This document shows positions 24,165-36,129 of a DNA stretch of 64,000 bases, in pieces. The stretch spans positions 19,994,694-20,058,693 of the forward strand of contig CM038711.1 in assembly GCA_021613375.1 (NCBI GenBank). The letters are read 5' to 3'. Each line of letters starts with the position of its first letter. The stretch's first letter is position 1. The position numbers and the translations under genes were made by a program. The notes beneath the pieces were generated by a model. That model did no database searches. It was not told the DNA's origin and saw nothing but the letters and a program-made list of their open reading frames with translations. This DNA comes from Megaleporinus macrocephalus. Lineage: Eukaryota > Chordata > Actinopteri > Characiformes > Anostomidae.

Positions 24165-24455
24165 AAAATGGAAAATGAGATGGAAAGACAGGAGAGAGAA
24201 GAAAAGAAGATAGAAGAGGAAAGGAAAACGAGAGGAGATAAGGGAATAGAAGGGAAGACGAGAGGAGAAGAGAGAAAAGAAGACAAGGGAATAGAAGGGA
24301 AGATGAGAGGAGAAGAGAGAAACTGATATAAAGGAATAGAAAAGAAGACAGCAGAGGACAGGAGAGAAAAGGAGATAAGGGAATAGGAGAAAAAAACATG
24401 AGAGAGAAAACTGAAGAGGAGAGGAGAGAAAAGGAGACAGCGGAGAAGAGAAGAG
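24165..24455. repeat. polypurine tract with 45-bp tandem units
   Basis: Almost pure purine on the plus strand. Units starting AGGGAATAGA recur at 24241 and 24286, and diverged at 24332, a 45-bp spacing. The minus strand therefore has overlapping stop-free frames in three registers (Ser/Leu/Phe-rich), which are not real proteins. Confidence 0.8.
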
Positions 24456-25364
24456 AGCTCCAGTTCCACCGATAGCACAGTTAACATTCTTCTGTAGCCA
24501 TCCATCAGTGCAGATCACAGAAAGCAAACCGCCTGAACCTGCAGGCCTTCTGACTTCTGACCCCGCTCATCACTCACACACACATACGTACACACACTGT
24601 ACAGACACACACACACACTGGTACACACACACACACAAACACAAACACACAAACTCAGATATGTGCTCTCACATAAAATAGGACACAAATATCTGCTCAC
24701 AGACACAGAAGCTCTACAAGATAATATTATACATGTTATTCCGAAGAATGTACTCATACTGACTACTGCACTGCTTACACTCTGCTCACACTTGTTAGGA
24801 TTGTTTTGCGCAGCCAATAACACTACGAAACAGTTTAGTGGATGATGGAGGTGCTTATAAATGGACTGTTGAGGAAAGCGTGGTGAAGAACGTTCAAAAC
24901 AAACAGCCAGAGGCAGGCCAGAAAACACAAACACTCAGCAAAACAGCAGAGCCTGCAGCCTGCAAACAATGCAGCTCAGTCCTCCATAATTAACATCCAG
25001 AGAGCGGGAGGGTTTAAAGAAACAGCGAAAGAAAGGCTGAGAGGGTAAAGGACAGAGGATTCAAATATGGAAGGAGGAATAGCAGAAAAATAGCAGATTT
25101 AGCAAAATGACCAAGCAATGCTTTATCTACCAGCATGAGGAAACTATTAGAGCTTCTCTCTACAGTCGGCTTCTGAGGCCTCATCATCAGAGCATGCAGG
25201 ACCAGCTTTTGAAAGCTATTTATAGGAATAATGTGAGACTCATATTAGTAACTGCTTAGAAATATTGGAGAGTTGTTTAGAGATGTTGAGATTTGATGTA
25301 TTTGTGATGTATTTCATGTGTTTATTTTACTGAACAGTGAAATATTTAAGCAGCACTGGATTAA
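24456..25364. other. non-coding with CA runs
   Basis: CA-rich patches at about 24575-24655. No gene recognised. Confidence 0.45.
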
Positions 25365-25493
25365 TGCACTAAAATATAATATCTAAATTTTATTCATTTT
25401 ACTGCATTTCTAACCCTCAACAAATGTCCGTGCACTAAAATATAATATCTAAATTTTATTCATTTTACTGCATTTCTAACCCTCAACAAATGT
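25365..25493. repeat. 66-bp perfect tandem duplication
   Basis: A unit beginning TGCACTAAAATATAATATCT is present at 25365 and again at 25431, 66 bp later. The second copy is identical for its first 63 bases and ends at 25493. Absence of mismatches indicates a recent duplication. Confidence 0.95.
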
Positions 25494-25747
25494 TTTACTC
25501 TGTGCTGTGTATGTCTATGTAGGTTATGTATCACCATTAGCAGATTTGTGAATTTAAAAAATATCAGGTATTTCCCATATTGCTGCATTCCTATAATATA
25601 CTGTTGTATGCAACACTTAAAAAAGAGAAATGTGTTCCACTTGTTACTTTGACAACAGCATGCTTTTTCAATGTACCTGTGTCATTCTGCTAACAGTTAA
25701 TTATTAAGAAAACCGCAGGAACTACTTTTCGGGTGAACAAAATGGCC

Positions 25748-26309
25748 AATATAGTAAAATGTTCTCTAAAATATAGTAAAATGTTCTCTACAATATAGTA
25801 AAATGTTCTCTACAATATAGTAAAATGTTCTCTAAAATATAGTAAAATGTTCTCTACAATATAGTAAAATGTTCTCTACAATATAGTAAAATGTTCTCTA
25901 AAATATAGTAAAATGTTCTCTACAATATAGTAAAATGTTCTCTACAATATAGTAAAATGTTCTCTAAAATATAGTAAAATGTTCTCTACAATATAGTAAA
26001 ATGTTCTCTACAATATAGTAAAATGTTCTCTACAATATAGTAAAATGTTCTCTAAAATATAGTAAAATGTTCTCTACAATATAGTAAAATGTTCTCTAAA
26101 ATATAGTAAAATGTTCTCTACAATATAGTAAAATGTTCTCTACAATATAGTAAAATGTTCTCTAAAATATAGTAAAATGTTCTCTACAATATAGTAAAAT
26201 GTTCTCTACAATATAGTAAAATGTTCTCTAAAATATAGTAAAATGTTCTCTACAATATAGTAAAATGTTCTCTAAAATATAGTAAAATGTTCTCTACAAT
26301 ATAGTAAAA
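25748..26309. repeat. 22-bp minisatellite, about 25.5 copies
   Basis: Uninterrupted array whose unit begins AATATAGTAAAATGTTCTCT and ends with AA or AC. Unit length is exactly 22 bp throughout (25 full units, 25748-26297, then a partial copy). Units differ essentially only at the last base. Calling them A and C, the order is A CC A CC A CC A CCC A C A CC A CC A C A C, so a 66-bp A-C-C trimer is the dominant higher-order pattern. Confidence 0.97.
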
Positions 26310-26455
26310 GACGCTCTAGGTTACCTCTTCTGCTCCGAGTGCTGAGTGTCTGGCTTTTTGAAAATAATATGGTAAAAAGGCCTGAGGGAAAGGGGAGGAC
26401 AGACACAGTGGGGCAGCGTGTCTGTGTGCCGTCCTTTAGCTGTGACCCGCGGACT

Positions 26456-26493
<38 letters not shown>

Positions 26494-27134
26494 TGGGCAA
26501 CTAGACTGACAGCTCAGACATCGCACAGCCATTTGTACCGTTCACTCGGCGACAACCCCTCCCAGCTGAGACAGCCAACACACAAACACAGAAACATGCA
26601 CACGGATATATATATCCAACTACAATCACACAAAACTACAAAACACACACACACACACCCTGTTACAACACACAAATGTCACCTCCATATACAGACAAAC
26701 ACAAAACACATCCACACGCACACACACGTCGGCTTGAATAAGCGTCAGAGGGCACCATGGGGGGAGCAGAAGAAAGCAGTAGAACAGCGCTTCCCCGGAG
26801 AGCAGACGAGCTCAGGCCGAGCCGTTTTTACCCTCGCAGAAGTGGAGTAGGCTAATGAGAAACACAGGCCTACTTCCAGTCCCACCACACTAATAACAAG
26901 CGCACTTCCTCACTCAGCCTCATGTGCGCGTGCTGTCCTTTCTCTCTATGATATATGGGGTCTCTCGATGCCACACTCACTGATTCTGCTGGTCAGCATG
27001 AAGAACTCAGAGTGCCCACACAGTCGCAATGCACCAGCTTGAGTTACCAGTTTCTGGATCAGCCCGATGCTTTAACACAGTGGACAAGCGGATCTTGTTT
27101 TCTGAGGGAGCTCTACATTAAATTCTCCTTCTAC
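26310..27134. other. non-coding with (CA)n microsatellite
   Basis: Contains a pure AC repeat at 26457-26490 and further CA-rich sequence to about 26730. No gene recognised. Moderate CpG near 26740-26830. Confidence 0.5.
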
Positions 27135-27430
27135 ATTAAAGCTGCACCATGTAAGATCTTTGTTCAAATTGAACTAAGTAGCATTACAGAGTCAGGATGA
27201 GGAAAAACACACTAAAATATGGTGTGTGTGCTGCTGCGAGTCCCCCCCCCTGAGCCCGAAATAGACATTTTAAAATCAGAGGCGTACGTCTTTACATATT
27301 AACATCAATGCACTCTGCAGGGAATCGGTCCAAAGCACAGCCAGTGTTAGAAAATATCGAATCAATTACCCAGTTTCTCTAGCGAGCTTTCCGAATCGTA
27401 CATAGTTACGCTTATCCATCCTGAAAATAG
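27135..27430 (+). mobile_element. interspersed repeat fragment (family copy, plus orientation)
   Basis: Begins ATTAAAGCTGCACCATGTAA and runs through TATGGTGTGTGTGCTGCTGC and then GAG. A matching copy in inverse orientation ends at about 52586: its complement reads AAAGCTGCACTATGTAGGAT, then ATGTGGTTTCTGTGCGCTGC and AGCGAG. The shared order marks a repeat family of the type with 'TTAAAGCTGCACTATGTA' termini in fish. The right boundary is uncertain. Confidence 0.45.
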
Positions 27431-29010
27431 GGGTATACAGTGTTTTTGAGTATACAGTGTATGGTGGGGTAGTTTTTTCTCATTTTCTCCACTCCTCCTG
27501 CTCCTTTCCTCTTCTTGATTCCACTATGTTCCTCTGGGTTAGGATAGGAGCAGTAGCAAAACTTTCTGGACAGTTGACTGGGACCTGGGAGTTGAGAATT
27601 TAACTGTATGATAAATAAATTTATGATAAAGTAATGATAGTGGTTTTACCACTACTGCCAATATTCTCAGTGAGTACTGTGTGTTAGTAAACAGAGACAG
27701 GAACAGGCTGTGTACTTTCAGAAGCAATGCCATCACAGCTGGATTTGAGTTCACACTGACTAAAACCACTGTCAATCACCTGTCACACACAGCCTTGAGG
27801 GAGGAGCATGTGTGTGTGTGCAGGGGCGTGGGTAGGGGAAGGTGTGTGTGTGTGTGTATGTATGAAAGGGTCATTTCTAAGGTTGTGAGCTCAGCGACAA
27901 CCTCAAGGCCACCTTCAGCAACTCTCTAAGGGGGCAGCGTGAGACACATCACTCAAAACACACAGACCCAGACTCAGAGTAACAACGAGAGTGATAGAGA
28001 GAGTACGAGAGAGAGGACGGACAGACAAAGACGTGACCTTTTCTTTAAAAAAAACAAAGTATGTACACTAACCCTTGAGTTACCCCGTCTTTTCAAAATA
28101 TATGTTTACATTTTAAAATCTATGAATCGTTGGCTTTTGTCAGATCATCTAATAAATGCAACAACAGCACTACGACATGAAAGAGAAGATACATTTACTA
28201 GGTGGCAATAGCAAGGTTCTGGTGTTGGCCTCTGGTTAATGTACATGAACACTGCTTCAGCTTTGTCAGTTTGCAATAACGCAGGTTTAATACTAAATAG
28301 TTTTATTTATTGCTGCAAACATTTACATGTAACATTGTTTGCTTCAACTAGACGCTGCTAAAAATCTCATTTCCTCAGCGCAGTATGTATATACCACAAT
28401 AATCAGCTTCTATAACATTGTCTGTATTCTGTGTACTATGAGGCTAATGTTGCCCACAAGTAAAGTTTTAGCTATCACTTTGGTTACTGTATGCATGATA
28501 CTAACTGACAGCTATAAGCTTCCAAAATAAGCTACATTATCCTCGCAGCTCAAGCCAAACTAAAGAATTAAACCACATGCTCAAATCATGTTTTGACACA
28601 TCTACTACTGTAAAGCAGAAAACTGTGTACAGTTGAATTTTTTTGGTTAAACCATTTTTTTTTAAAGCTTTGTGTCCCCTCACTGTGTAAGTGTGTCGTT
28701 GGTGTTATGGCACGCCTCCTGTGGTGCCCAGATCAAACAGCTCTTCCTGACTCTGCACGCATCCTCCCGCCAGCTTACAGAGAGACATTCAAACCCAGTG
28801 CTATTTACCCTGCTGATCTGACAGGCCAAAATCCGCTCCACGACAAGCCCAACGCTGTGCTGCGCTTGCATGTAAAGTGTGCAGGAAGAGCGTAAATCCC
28901 TGCCTGAAAGCCCTCTCAGACTGTCAGCAGGAAAAGCTCAACAGCCGGCGAATCAAAGAGACAATTTCACAGGGATTATTATACTTACCTGAGTCTAGCC
29001 AGGCGTTTAG
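27431..29010. other. non-coding, nothing firm
   Basis: Short TG runs near 27810 and 27842. The 28.70 to 28.90 kb part is G+C-richer with open frames on both strands that overlap each other. I recognise no protein. Confidence 0.4.
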
Positions 29011-29055
29011 CAGCCAATCAGAGAACAGCCCACATGCCCTGCAGCCAATCACCGT
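29011..29055. promoter_or_regulatory. paired CCAAT (NF-Y-type) boxes
   Basis: AGCCAATCAG (CCAAT at 29014-29018) and AGCCAATCACC (CCAAT at 29045-29049) are 31 bp apart, about three helical turns, and in the same orientation. Both match the extended NF-Y consensus. No first exon was found close by. Confidence 0.35.
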
Positions 29056-29739
29056 TATGCACAAGTTCAGGCTTGGGCCTATGAGAAATGTGAGCTTAAT
29101 TTAAACCCAAACATCAGTCAATCAAGATAAAGCCTTGGAGTGCAGGATCTACCTGTGCATCTGTCTTTGCGCTACCTGCACTGCTTGGATTATCTCTGCA
29201 GTAATTATATACACAGACACAGACGTGTGTGTTTATACTGGCAAAGACGCAAAGGCACACAAACCATGATTATAACATGCTTAAGAGAGCAGGTGAAGTG
29301 GAGAAAGCGCTTGCTTTCATGGATACTATCTGGGTCTGACGTGCAAACCTTCCTGCTCCAGATTCTGATGCGTTCGACCCACGTTATGTGCAAAATTGGT
29401 GCATAACCTAAGCGTAGAGTTACAGAGTGTGCATGGGGAAGACACAGAATGTGCTTCTCTCGCTCATGCTTACACATATGAAGGAAGTTTGGTTAATGTG
29501 GGCACATAAAACGGGCAGAGATAAACAGCTAATTACATATTCAGCTTAGCTGCTTTAAGTCTGAGCAACTCAAGGTGCCTCTGTGGTTCAGTAAAAACGA
29601 CATGACACCTCAAAACAGGCTGAAAGAATATTTACCAGCAGAATAACACTGTTTCAGCGATATATGGTTTTAGCAGTATATAGCAATATACACATGTTAA
29701 AACAAGCCTTACCAAATATACTATGATGTGGCTGTAATA

Positions 29740-29830
29740 AGGGCTGCACCCAATTTCTTAATCGATTAATCTAATGATTCTTTTTTCGATTAGTCAGTTA
29801 ATCTAATGGCTGATTTTGAGATTACTCTAA
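29740..29830. mobile_element. hAT-type MITE terminus fragment
   Basis: AGGGCTGCACCCAATTTCTT followed by AATCGATTAATCTAATGATT and TTCGATTAGTCAGTTAATCT is the characteristic start of an abundant vertebrate hAT-like repeat class (ends of the 'agggctgcac...aatcgattaat' type). I could not find the partner end, so this is a fragment. Confidence 0.55.
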
Positions 29831-31140
29831 TGTGAGTGTGTTAGGAATTAAAATGTTTATTATTTTGTTATGAATTTGTAACTTTTAGATGATTCTGGAT
29901 TTTGTGCATGTATATATTTTAATATATTAAGAGAATAGAAGCATGAGAAAAACGCATGGCTGTTTTAGACTTAATGTATTAAAGGGCATCTTAAACATAC
30001 GTGGTCTATAAATAGTAAACATGTGCTGTTTTGCTGTTGATAAAGTGCTACGGGATGTTTGTGCTTTAAGAGCTCGTGTATAGCAGTTGTACTGTTGTGA
30101 TCCTCTCCACTGTGCAGAGCTGACAGAGCACCACACTGTAGCGTTTCTGTCTGAATTAAATTTTGTGTAAAAAACTTTAGATAAACAAGAGCGATTGTTT
30201 GTAGCTGCATCTTGTGCCCTGGATTAATTCATGCTTTCAGTAGGCATAGCCATCTTTGCAACACATCAACTCACGTTATGCTAATCAATGTTAATTCATA
30301 ACCGATTACATTGACACATCACCTCAGCCCAAGCTGTAATATGCACAAATATTTGGTTTTGTTTTCCAAATCCTGATTCTTATCCTAATTTTCTACTTTC
30401 TAATAATATTCATCCAAAATTCAAATGTAACTATTTTATTTATTGTTATCTGCACTGTTGTGTCCGGCTTACTGATGGCTCTGTTATTTCACTGTGCATT
30501 TTAAAGTGTACACCTCACGAGCTATAGAAGTGTAGTAGTTGTGCAGAGCTAGGGCCAGTTTGCATGAAAAGCTGCAGCCTCAGTAAACTGAACGTTCATT
30601 TCAGTTGTAGTGTGAGCGCAGACTGTGGTTACATCAAAGCACATTTTGTGCTGTGCCTACGCTTGTACCTAAATCTGGCCCTCGATCTCTCTCTCATTCC
30701 TATAAGCTTCTGATAGTAAAACCAGCTACGGCTCAAAGCTCCGGACACTCATCTATTCATGAAAGCACACATACACAACTGCATTCAAGGCCACCTACAC
30801 AACCTGGATAAAGTAGGCCGCTTTTCATTTCCCCCATAGCAGCTCTGGAGCGCTGTAAAAGAGCTTTTACAGATCAGTGATAGTGTTTGGAACATCAGGA
30901 GGGATTCTGCAATGGTAGTATATCCAACAGGATCCCTTTGGGTTAGTCTGGTTTTTGGCTTTCAGGCAGAACTTTCTTGCTCTTTCAAATGAAACACAAG
31001 ACTAAAACACAACTGAACACAACCGAAATACAGTCTTCTTTCAGAACACATCTGAACAGCAGCCTGAAGACTAGCTGCTCCTTTGGCCATCAGCAGGAGA
31101 ACAGTGAAACCACAAAGCTACAGAGTACTGACCTGTGTGT

Positions 31141-31179
<39 letters not shown>

Positions 31180-33116
31180 AGCTTTGGTGTGAGTAGCGCA
31201 TCCTCCGGCGCAACACATCCGATAAGAAACACAGGCTGAACATGATAGCATGATGGACACATGAGGACGCTTCAACAGACAGGAGAGAGAGAATAAGAAG
31301 GAGAGGAAGAGACTGAAAGAAAGAGAGCAAGAAAAGGAAGAGAGGAAAAGAAAGGAAAGGAAAGAAAGTGCGACTAGCCTCATTCTCTGGCCAATTTGCC
31401 TGGACTGGTCACTCAAGCCACGGGACCTCAATCTCAGACTACAGACAGAGCGTACAGCAAATCAGACAGAATGGCCTCCGTCTAGTCCAGCGACTCTGTT
31501 TCGAGGGAGCTCAGTAAGTGAAGGGAAAAAACGAGTGTGTATGATCTCAGTGCAATCACACAGAAACCAATCAACTCTCTCATTACAGAGGGAGCTATCA
31601 CAACTCCATCTTCACCGATGACAGTCTGTGACAAATGGCAGAAGAAAAAAGGTGGAGAAACGTCTCTGTCTAGATGAAAATGTGACCCCCGGCACCTGAA
31701 CGACAGTTAAAAGCTTTAATTTGGGGGATGTTAGTGAGCTGGCATGCTAGCGTGGGCTCAGTCTTGGCTTGGCTGGAGGGAGAAGGGAGGACAGAATCAT
31801 GTCACAGTGCACGAGGCTCCTCATACAAGTGACCTACATTTGGTTAATGGATTTGTGGGGTTGAGTCGAGGCCTTGTGTACACACACGTGTCCTCTCCAC
31901 GTACAGAAAGTTATTTTTCCCCTTAAAGTTTCATTGTTAGCAAAGCAAACATCTTTACTAATGGACTGTCACTGGGTCAATACAACATCCCATACGTCTA
32001 CAGCTGATGGCTTTTCAAGACACAGCACAAATCCAGACAGCACAGAGCACTCTTTCAGCACAGCTTTTGAAAAGTCAGGCCGTTCGCTTTGATTTAAGAC
32101 CACTGTGTGCAATTTCTATAAGAAAAGCTTGTGATATGTTAAAAGTGATACTGACACTGACAACAGACACTATTTCATCCAGTCATGTAACAATACACAC
32201 ATAAGCTTTACCTTTACTTTCTTGCATTTTCCTTGTGCTGTTTTTCCACTTTTACATTTATTATTGTGTTAATGTACCAAAAACAGTTGTAGTTTATATG
32301 AAATAACAAAAATGATGGTTATTTAATCTGATTGGCTGTTCTCTATTGAGCCACATCCAAATAGCAGTCCAAGCTGAAACACTCCTAACTTCAGTGTGAA
32401 TGGGTGGATCTAAACTGTTCTAGGCAGACTATGTGGTGATCTGTAAATGTAGTGGTTTTTGGGACACAACAAATAACGGAACGGAGAGTGAAAAACCTCA
32501 GTTATTACTCAAATTTAAAATGTTTAATTTAAAGAGGCTGTTTTTACAGATGTGTTTCTGTTTGTGTGCTGTATGGACTGAAAAGTGACCAGCACATTTT
32601 GAAATTTTAACATCAAACATTGGTGTTCCATAATATAGAGTCGATGACCACAATTCATGACAAATGGAAACCATGTCACCAATATCATCTGAAGTTTTAT
32701 CTTAAATTTAAAGAATCCTAAGAAAACATCTATGAAAGATTCCTGACCTCAGAATTGTTACCACCTCTGTGCTTCTGTGTGTGTGTAGATTCTTACTTAT
32801 GAACAAATCTAGAATAAGAAAACACAGAGTAATGTCAGAGTCTAAGTAATCAAGCTTTAATAAGAAATATCTTCCTAATAACAGGCCCAACATCTACTTT
32901 AGAGATTCGCTATATAGAAAGTGCTTCAACTATAAATAATGCCGGTGAACTCCTGAGGCTCAGAGCTGGATTAACATTACAGCCCCACTACAGTTCTAAT
33001 GCACTGGTGACGAGGCAGTTAGCACGTTCACTGCAGTGTAGCCAAAATACAAAGCTCTGCCAATTCTTTTATTGTCCAGGGGCTGGTGCTTCAGACGCCA
33101 CTGCACGCCTGGTTAT
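29831..33116. other. non-coding with (TG)n and small purine tract
   Basis: A TG repeat lies at 31134-31177, and an AGAAA/GGAAA purine tract at about 31280-31370. The rest is A+T-rich with no recognisable exon, RNA or transposon end. Confidence 0.5.
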
Positions 33117-34490
33117 GCCTCTTTCTCTCTTTCCTCCTGTTTCTCTCTTCCTCTCACTACCTTTCTTTCTTCCTCTCTTTCTCTTTTCCTCCTGTTTCTC
33201 TCTTCCTCTCACTACCTTTCTTTCTTCTTCTCTATCTCTTTCTCTCTTTCCTCCTGTTTCTCTCTTCCTCTCACTACCTTTCTTTCTTCTTCTCTATCTC
33301 TTTCTCTTTTCCTCCTGTTTCTCTCTTCCTCTCACTACCTTTCTTTCTTCTTCTCTATCTCTTCCTCTCTATCTCTTTTCCTCCTGTTTCTCTCTTCCTC
33401 TCACTACCTTTCTTTCTTCTTCTCTATCTCTTTCTCTCTTTCCTCCTGTTTCTCTCTTCCTCTCACTACCTTTCTTTCTTCCTCTCTATCTCTTTCTCTT
33501 TTCCTCCTGTTTCTCTCTTCCTCTCGCTACCTTTCTTTCTTCTTCTCTATCTCTTCCTCTCTATCTCTTTTCCTCCTGTTTCTCTCTTCCTCTCACTACC
33601 TTTCTTTCTTCTTCTCTATCTCTTTCTCTCTTTCCTCCTGTTTCTCTCTTCCTCTCACTACCTTTCTTTCTTCTTCTCTATCTCTTCCTCTCTATCTCTT
33701 TTCCTCCTGTTTCTCTCTTCCTCTCACTACCTTTCTTTCTTCTTCTCTATCTCTTTCTCTCTTTCCTCCTGTTTCTCTCTTCCTCTCGCTACCTTTCTTT
33801 CTTCTTCTCTATCTCTTTCTCTCTTTCCTCCTGTTTCTCTCTTCCTCTCACTACCTTTCTTTCTTCCTCTCTATCTCTTTCTCTCTTTCCTCCTGTTTCT
33901 CTCTTCCTCTCACTACCTTTCTTTCTTCTTCTCTATCTCTTTCTCTCTTTCTCTTTTTCCTCCTGTTTCTCTCTTCCTCTCACTACCTTTCTTTCTTCTT
34001 CTCTATCTTTTTCTCTCTCTCTCTTCTTCCTCCTGTTTCTCTCTTCCTCTCGCTACCTTTCTTTCTTCTTCTCTATCTCTTTCTCTCTTTCTCTTTTTCC
34101 TCCTGTTTCTCTCTTCCTCTCGCTACCTTTCTTTCTTCCTCTCTATCTCTTTCTCTCTTTCCTCCTGTTTCTCTCTTCCTCTCGCTACATTTCTTCTTCT
34201 CTATCTCTTTCTCTTTCTCTCTTTCTCTTTTTCCTCCTGTTTCTCTCTTCCTCTCGCTACCTTTCTTCTTCTCTATCTTTTTCTCTATTTCTCTTTTTCC
34301 TCATGTTTCTCTCTTCCTCTCGCTACCTTTCTTCTTCTCTATCTTTTTCTCTATTTCTCTTTTTCCTCATGTTTCTCTCTTCCTCTCGCTACCTTTCTTC
34401 TTCTCTATCTTTTTCTCTATTTCTCTTTTTCCTCATGTTTCTCTCTTCCTCTCGCTACCTTTCTTCCTCTCTATCTCTTTCTTTCTCTTT
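33117..34490. repeat. 1.4-kb polypyrimidine minisatellite, 21 copies
   Basis: A unit containing CCTCCTGTTTCTCTCTTCC and then CTACCTTTCTT recurs 21 times. CCTCCTG/CCTCATG anchors sit at 33133, 33188, 33250, 33311, 33380, 33442, 33503, 33572, 33634, 33703, 33765, 33827, 33889, 33959, 34029, 34099, 34161, 34233, 34299, 34365 and 34431. Spacings are mainly 61, 62, 66, 69 and 70 bp. The first part repeats a 62-61-69 cycle and the last four anchors are CCTCATG at 66-bp spacing. Apart from occasional A and G the plus strand is pure pyrimidine, so all three frames stay open for about 470 to 510 codons. These are not genes. Confidence 0.97.
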
Positions 34491-34558
34491 TTGTATGATT
34501 AAGCTGCATGTTATCAACATTCCAGCAGAGCTATCCTAACCAGAACTCCTTCATATAA

Positions 34559-34560
<2 letters not shown>

Positions 34561-34626
<66 letters not shown>
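34561..34626. repeat. (CA)n microsatellite, 33 units
   Basis: Pure CA repeat. Confidence 0.97.
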
Positions 34627-34630
<4 letters not shown>

Positions 34631-34751
34631 TATGTTGTCCTATGTCTGTGGTGAATTTCCATTGATTGCTGTTTAACTAGAGGTATTAAAAATTTCCTTA
34701 ACAATTTTTTTGTCCTCAGACATTTGGTCACTACAAAGAAACCACACATTC

Positions 34752-34755
<4 letters not shown>

Positions 34756-34801
<46 letters not shown>
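34756..34801. repeat. (AT)n microsatellite
   Basis: Pure AT repeat of about 23 units. Confidence 0.97.
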
Positions 34802-34804
<3 letters not shown>

Positions 34805-34879
34805 AACTTATAGACACACATACCTAAAAGCACACTCTCACTCTATCCCCCTCTCTTTCTCTCTATCGTACACATGTAC

Positions 34880-35260
34880 GCTCTGAGTGTGTGTGTGGCT
34901 CCCAGTCTGGACAAAAGAATGGCCTATTTCCTGCGTGTGGACACAGAGTGCAGGGAGCATGCTCAGTGTGGATCTGCCATGTCCCTGCAGGGCGCCTCTC
35001 AGATTGAGACAGATAAGAAAAAAACAAATCGTCCAGCCTTGTTCTCAAGCTCCACTACGGCCCTTCTAAACCCTCCATATCAAACACATCTTGCCCCTTC
35101 ACCCACACCGGCACAAATCACGGCTGTTAAGAGACGCTATTAATTCCTCAGGAGATCGGACAGATATGGTAATGAAGCAGGCCGGGGCAAAACGTGTCAT
35201 CAAAGCGATGCTGACGGCAAGTGTCCATTTATTATCAAAGATGTTCATCTCACATCACCC
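34880..35260. promoter_or_regulatory. candidate conserved regulatory block with TCF/LEF-like sites
   Basis: The right half (35100-35260) is the stronger part: CGCTATTAATTCC (35135-35147), TATGGTAATGAAGC, and two ATCAAAG motifs at 35199-35205 and 35234-35240 (TCF/LEF consensus, same orientation, 35 bp apart), with several CpG. The sequence is free of simple repeats although large microsatellites lie just left. Regulatory function is inferred. Confidence 0.38.
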
Positions 35261-36129
35261 AGCTGAACATGTAGAACATGAGAGATGCAGTCTGGTCCAG
35301 CGCTAGAATTAAAGTGATGTAACTTCACATACTCTTAAAGCAGCAGTTCCACAAAGAACCAGATTTACACAGTTCTCCCTTTAGTCCTTCCCTCAGTCAT
35401 GCAGTACGTCAGGCTTCTGTTTATCATGATAACAAAATAAACAATCAAAATAAAACAGCGTACAATTACCAAATCACCTCTAACCTTAACTAAACTAGCT
35501 TGATTTGTTTATGTGGTTACTGGGATCTACATAAATAGACTAAAATGTGTTGCATAGATAACAAGGATTCTTCAGCAGACTTTTGTTCATTTTTATAGAC
35601 CGCTTCATGTCATATACTGTCAGTGAGCATGTAAGCAGGTAGGTGGGGACAATATGATAATATTTTATAATTATTGAGATGAATTATATCATAATGTGCT
35701 TTTCATAGTGTAACTTATGTAAAGAACACTGACTATCTACATGCTTCATTGAAAAGTGAGCATAATCAAGCCTGTTTAATTGGGTTTAACGAAGCGCAGT
35801 TTATAAAGCTCTGAATACAAATATTTGGAGTTTTATTTATAATAAAATGTTTACATATTTACTTATTTTTTATATGTTGGACTACAGTTCCAAAGTATCA
35901 ACTCTTTGAAAAACTAAATATCGTGATGCATATCGTTTGTCAAGAAAACTTAATTCCATGGTATGAGGAGAGGATTTACTTTTACTGCTCCAGTGCAAAA
36001 CTAAAGAAGCAAATTTCAGAGGCCACACATGCAGTACATTTTATTTTCACCAAAGAATCATTTGAACAGAAAACCCAGCACATATAATAAAAACCCAACA
36101 ACACCAGCCCCAGAAACAGGCCATCTATG
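35261..36129. other. non-coding, nothing recognised
   Basis: A+T-rich spacer with no recognisable gene or repeat end. Confidence 0.5.

Noticed and set aside
24121..24527. Overlapping 92- to 124-codon minus-strand frames
   Set aside because: These are products of a polypurine tandem repeat, stop-free in several registers.
25748..26309. CRISPR array
   Set aside because: Units are directly adjacent without unique spacers, and the window is from a vertebrate-like genome.
33007..34539. 510-, 476- and 470-codon open frames on the plus strand
   Set aside because: All three frames are open because the sequence is a stop-free polypyrimidine tandem repeat. The products are Ser/Leu/Phe low-complexity with no domain.
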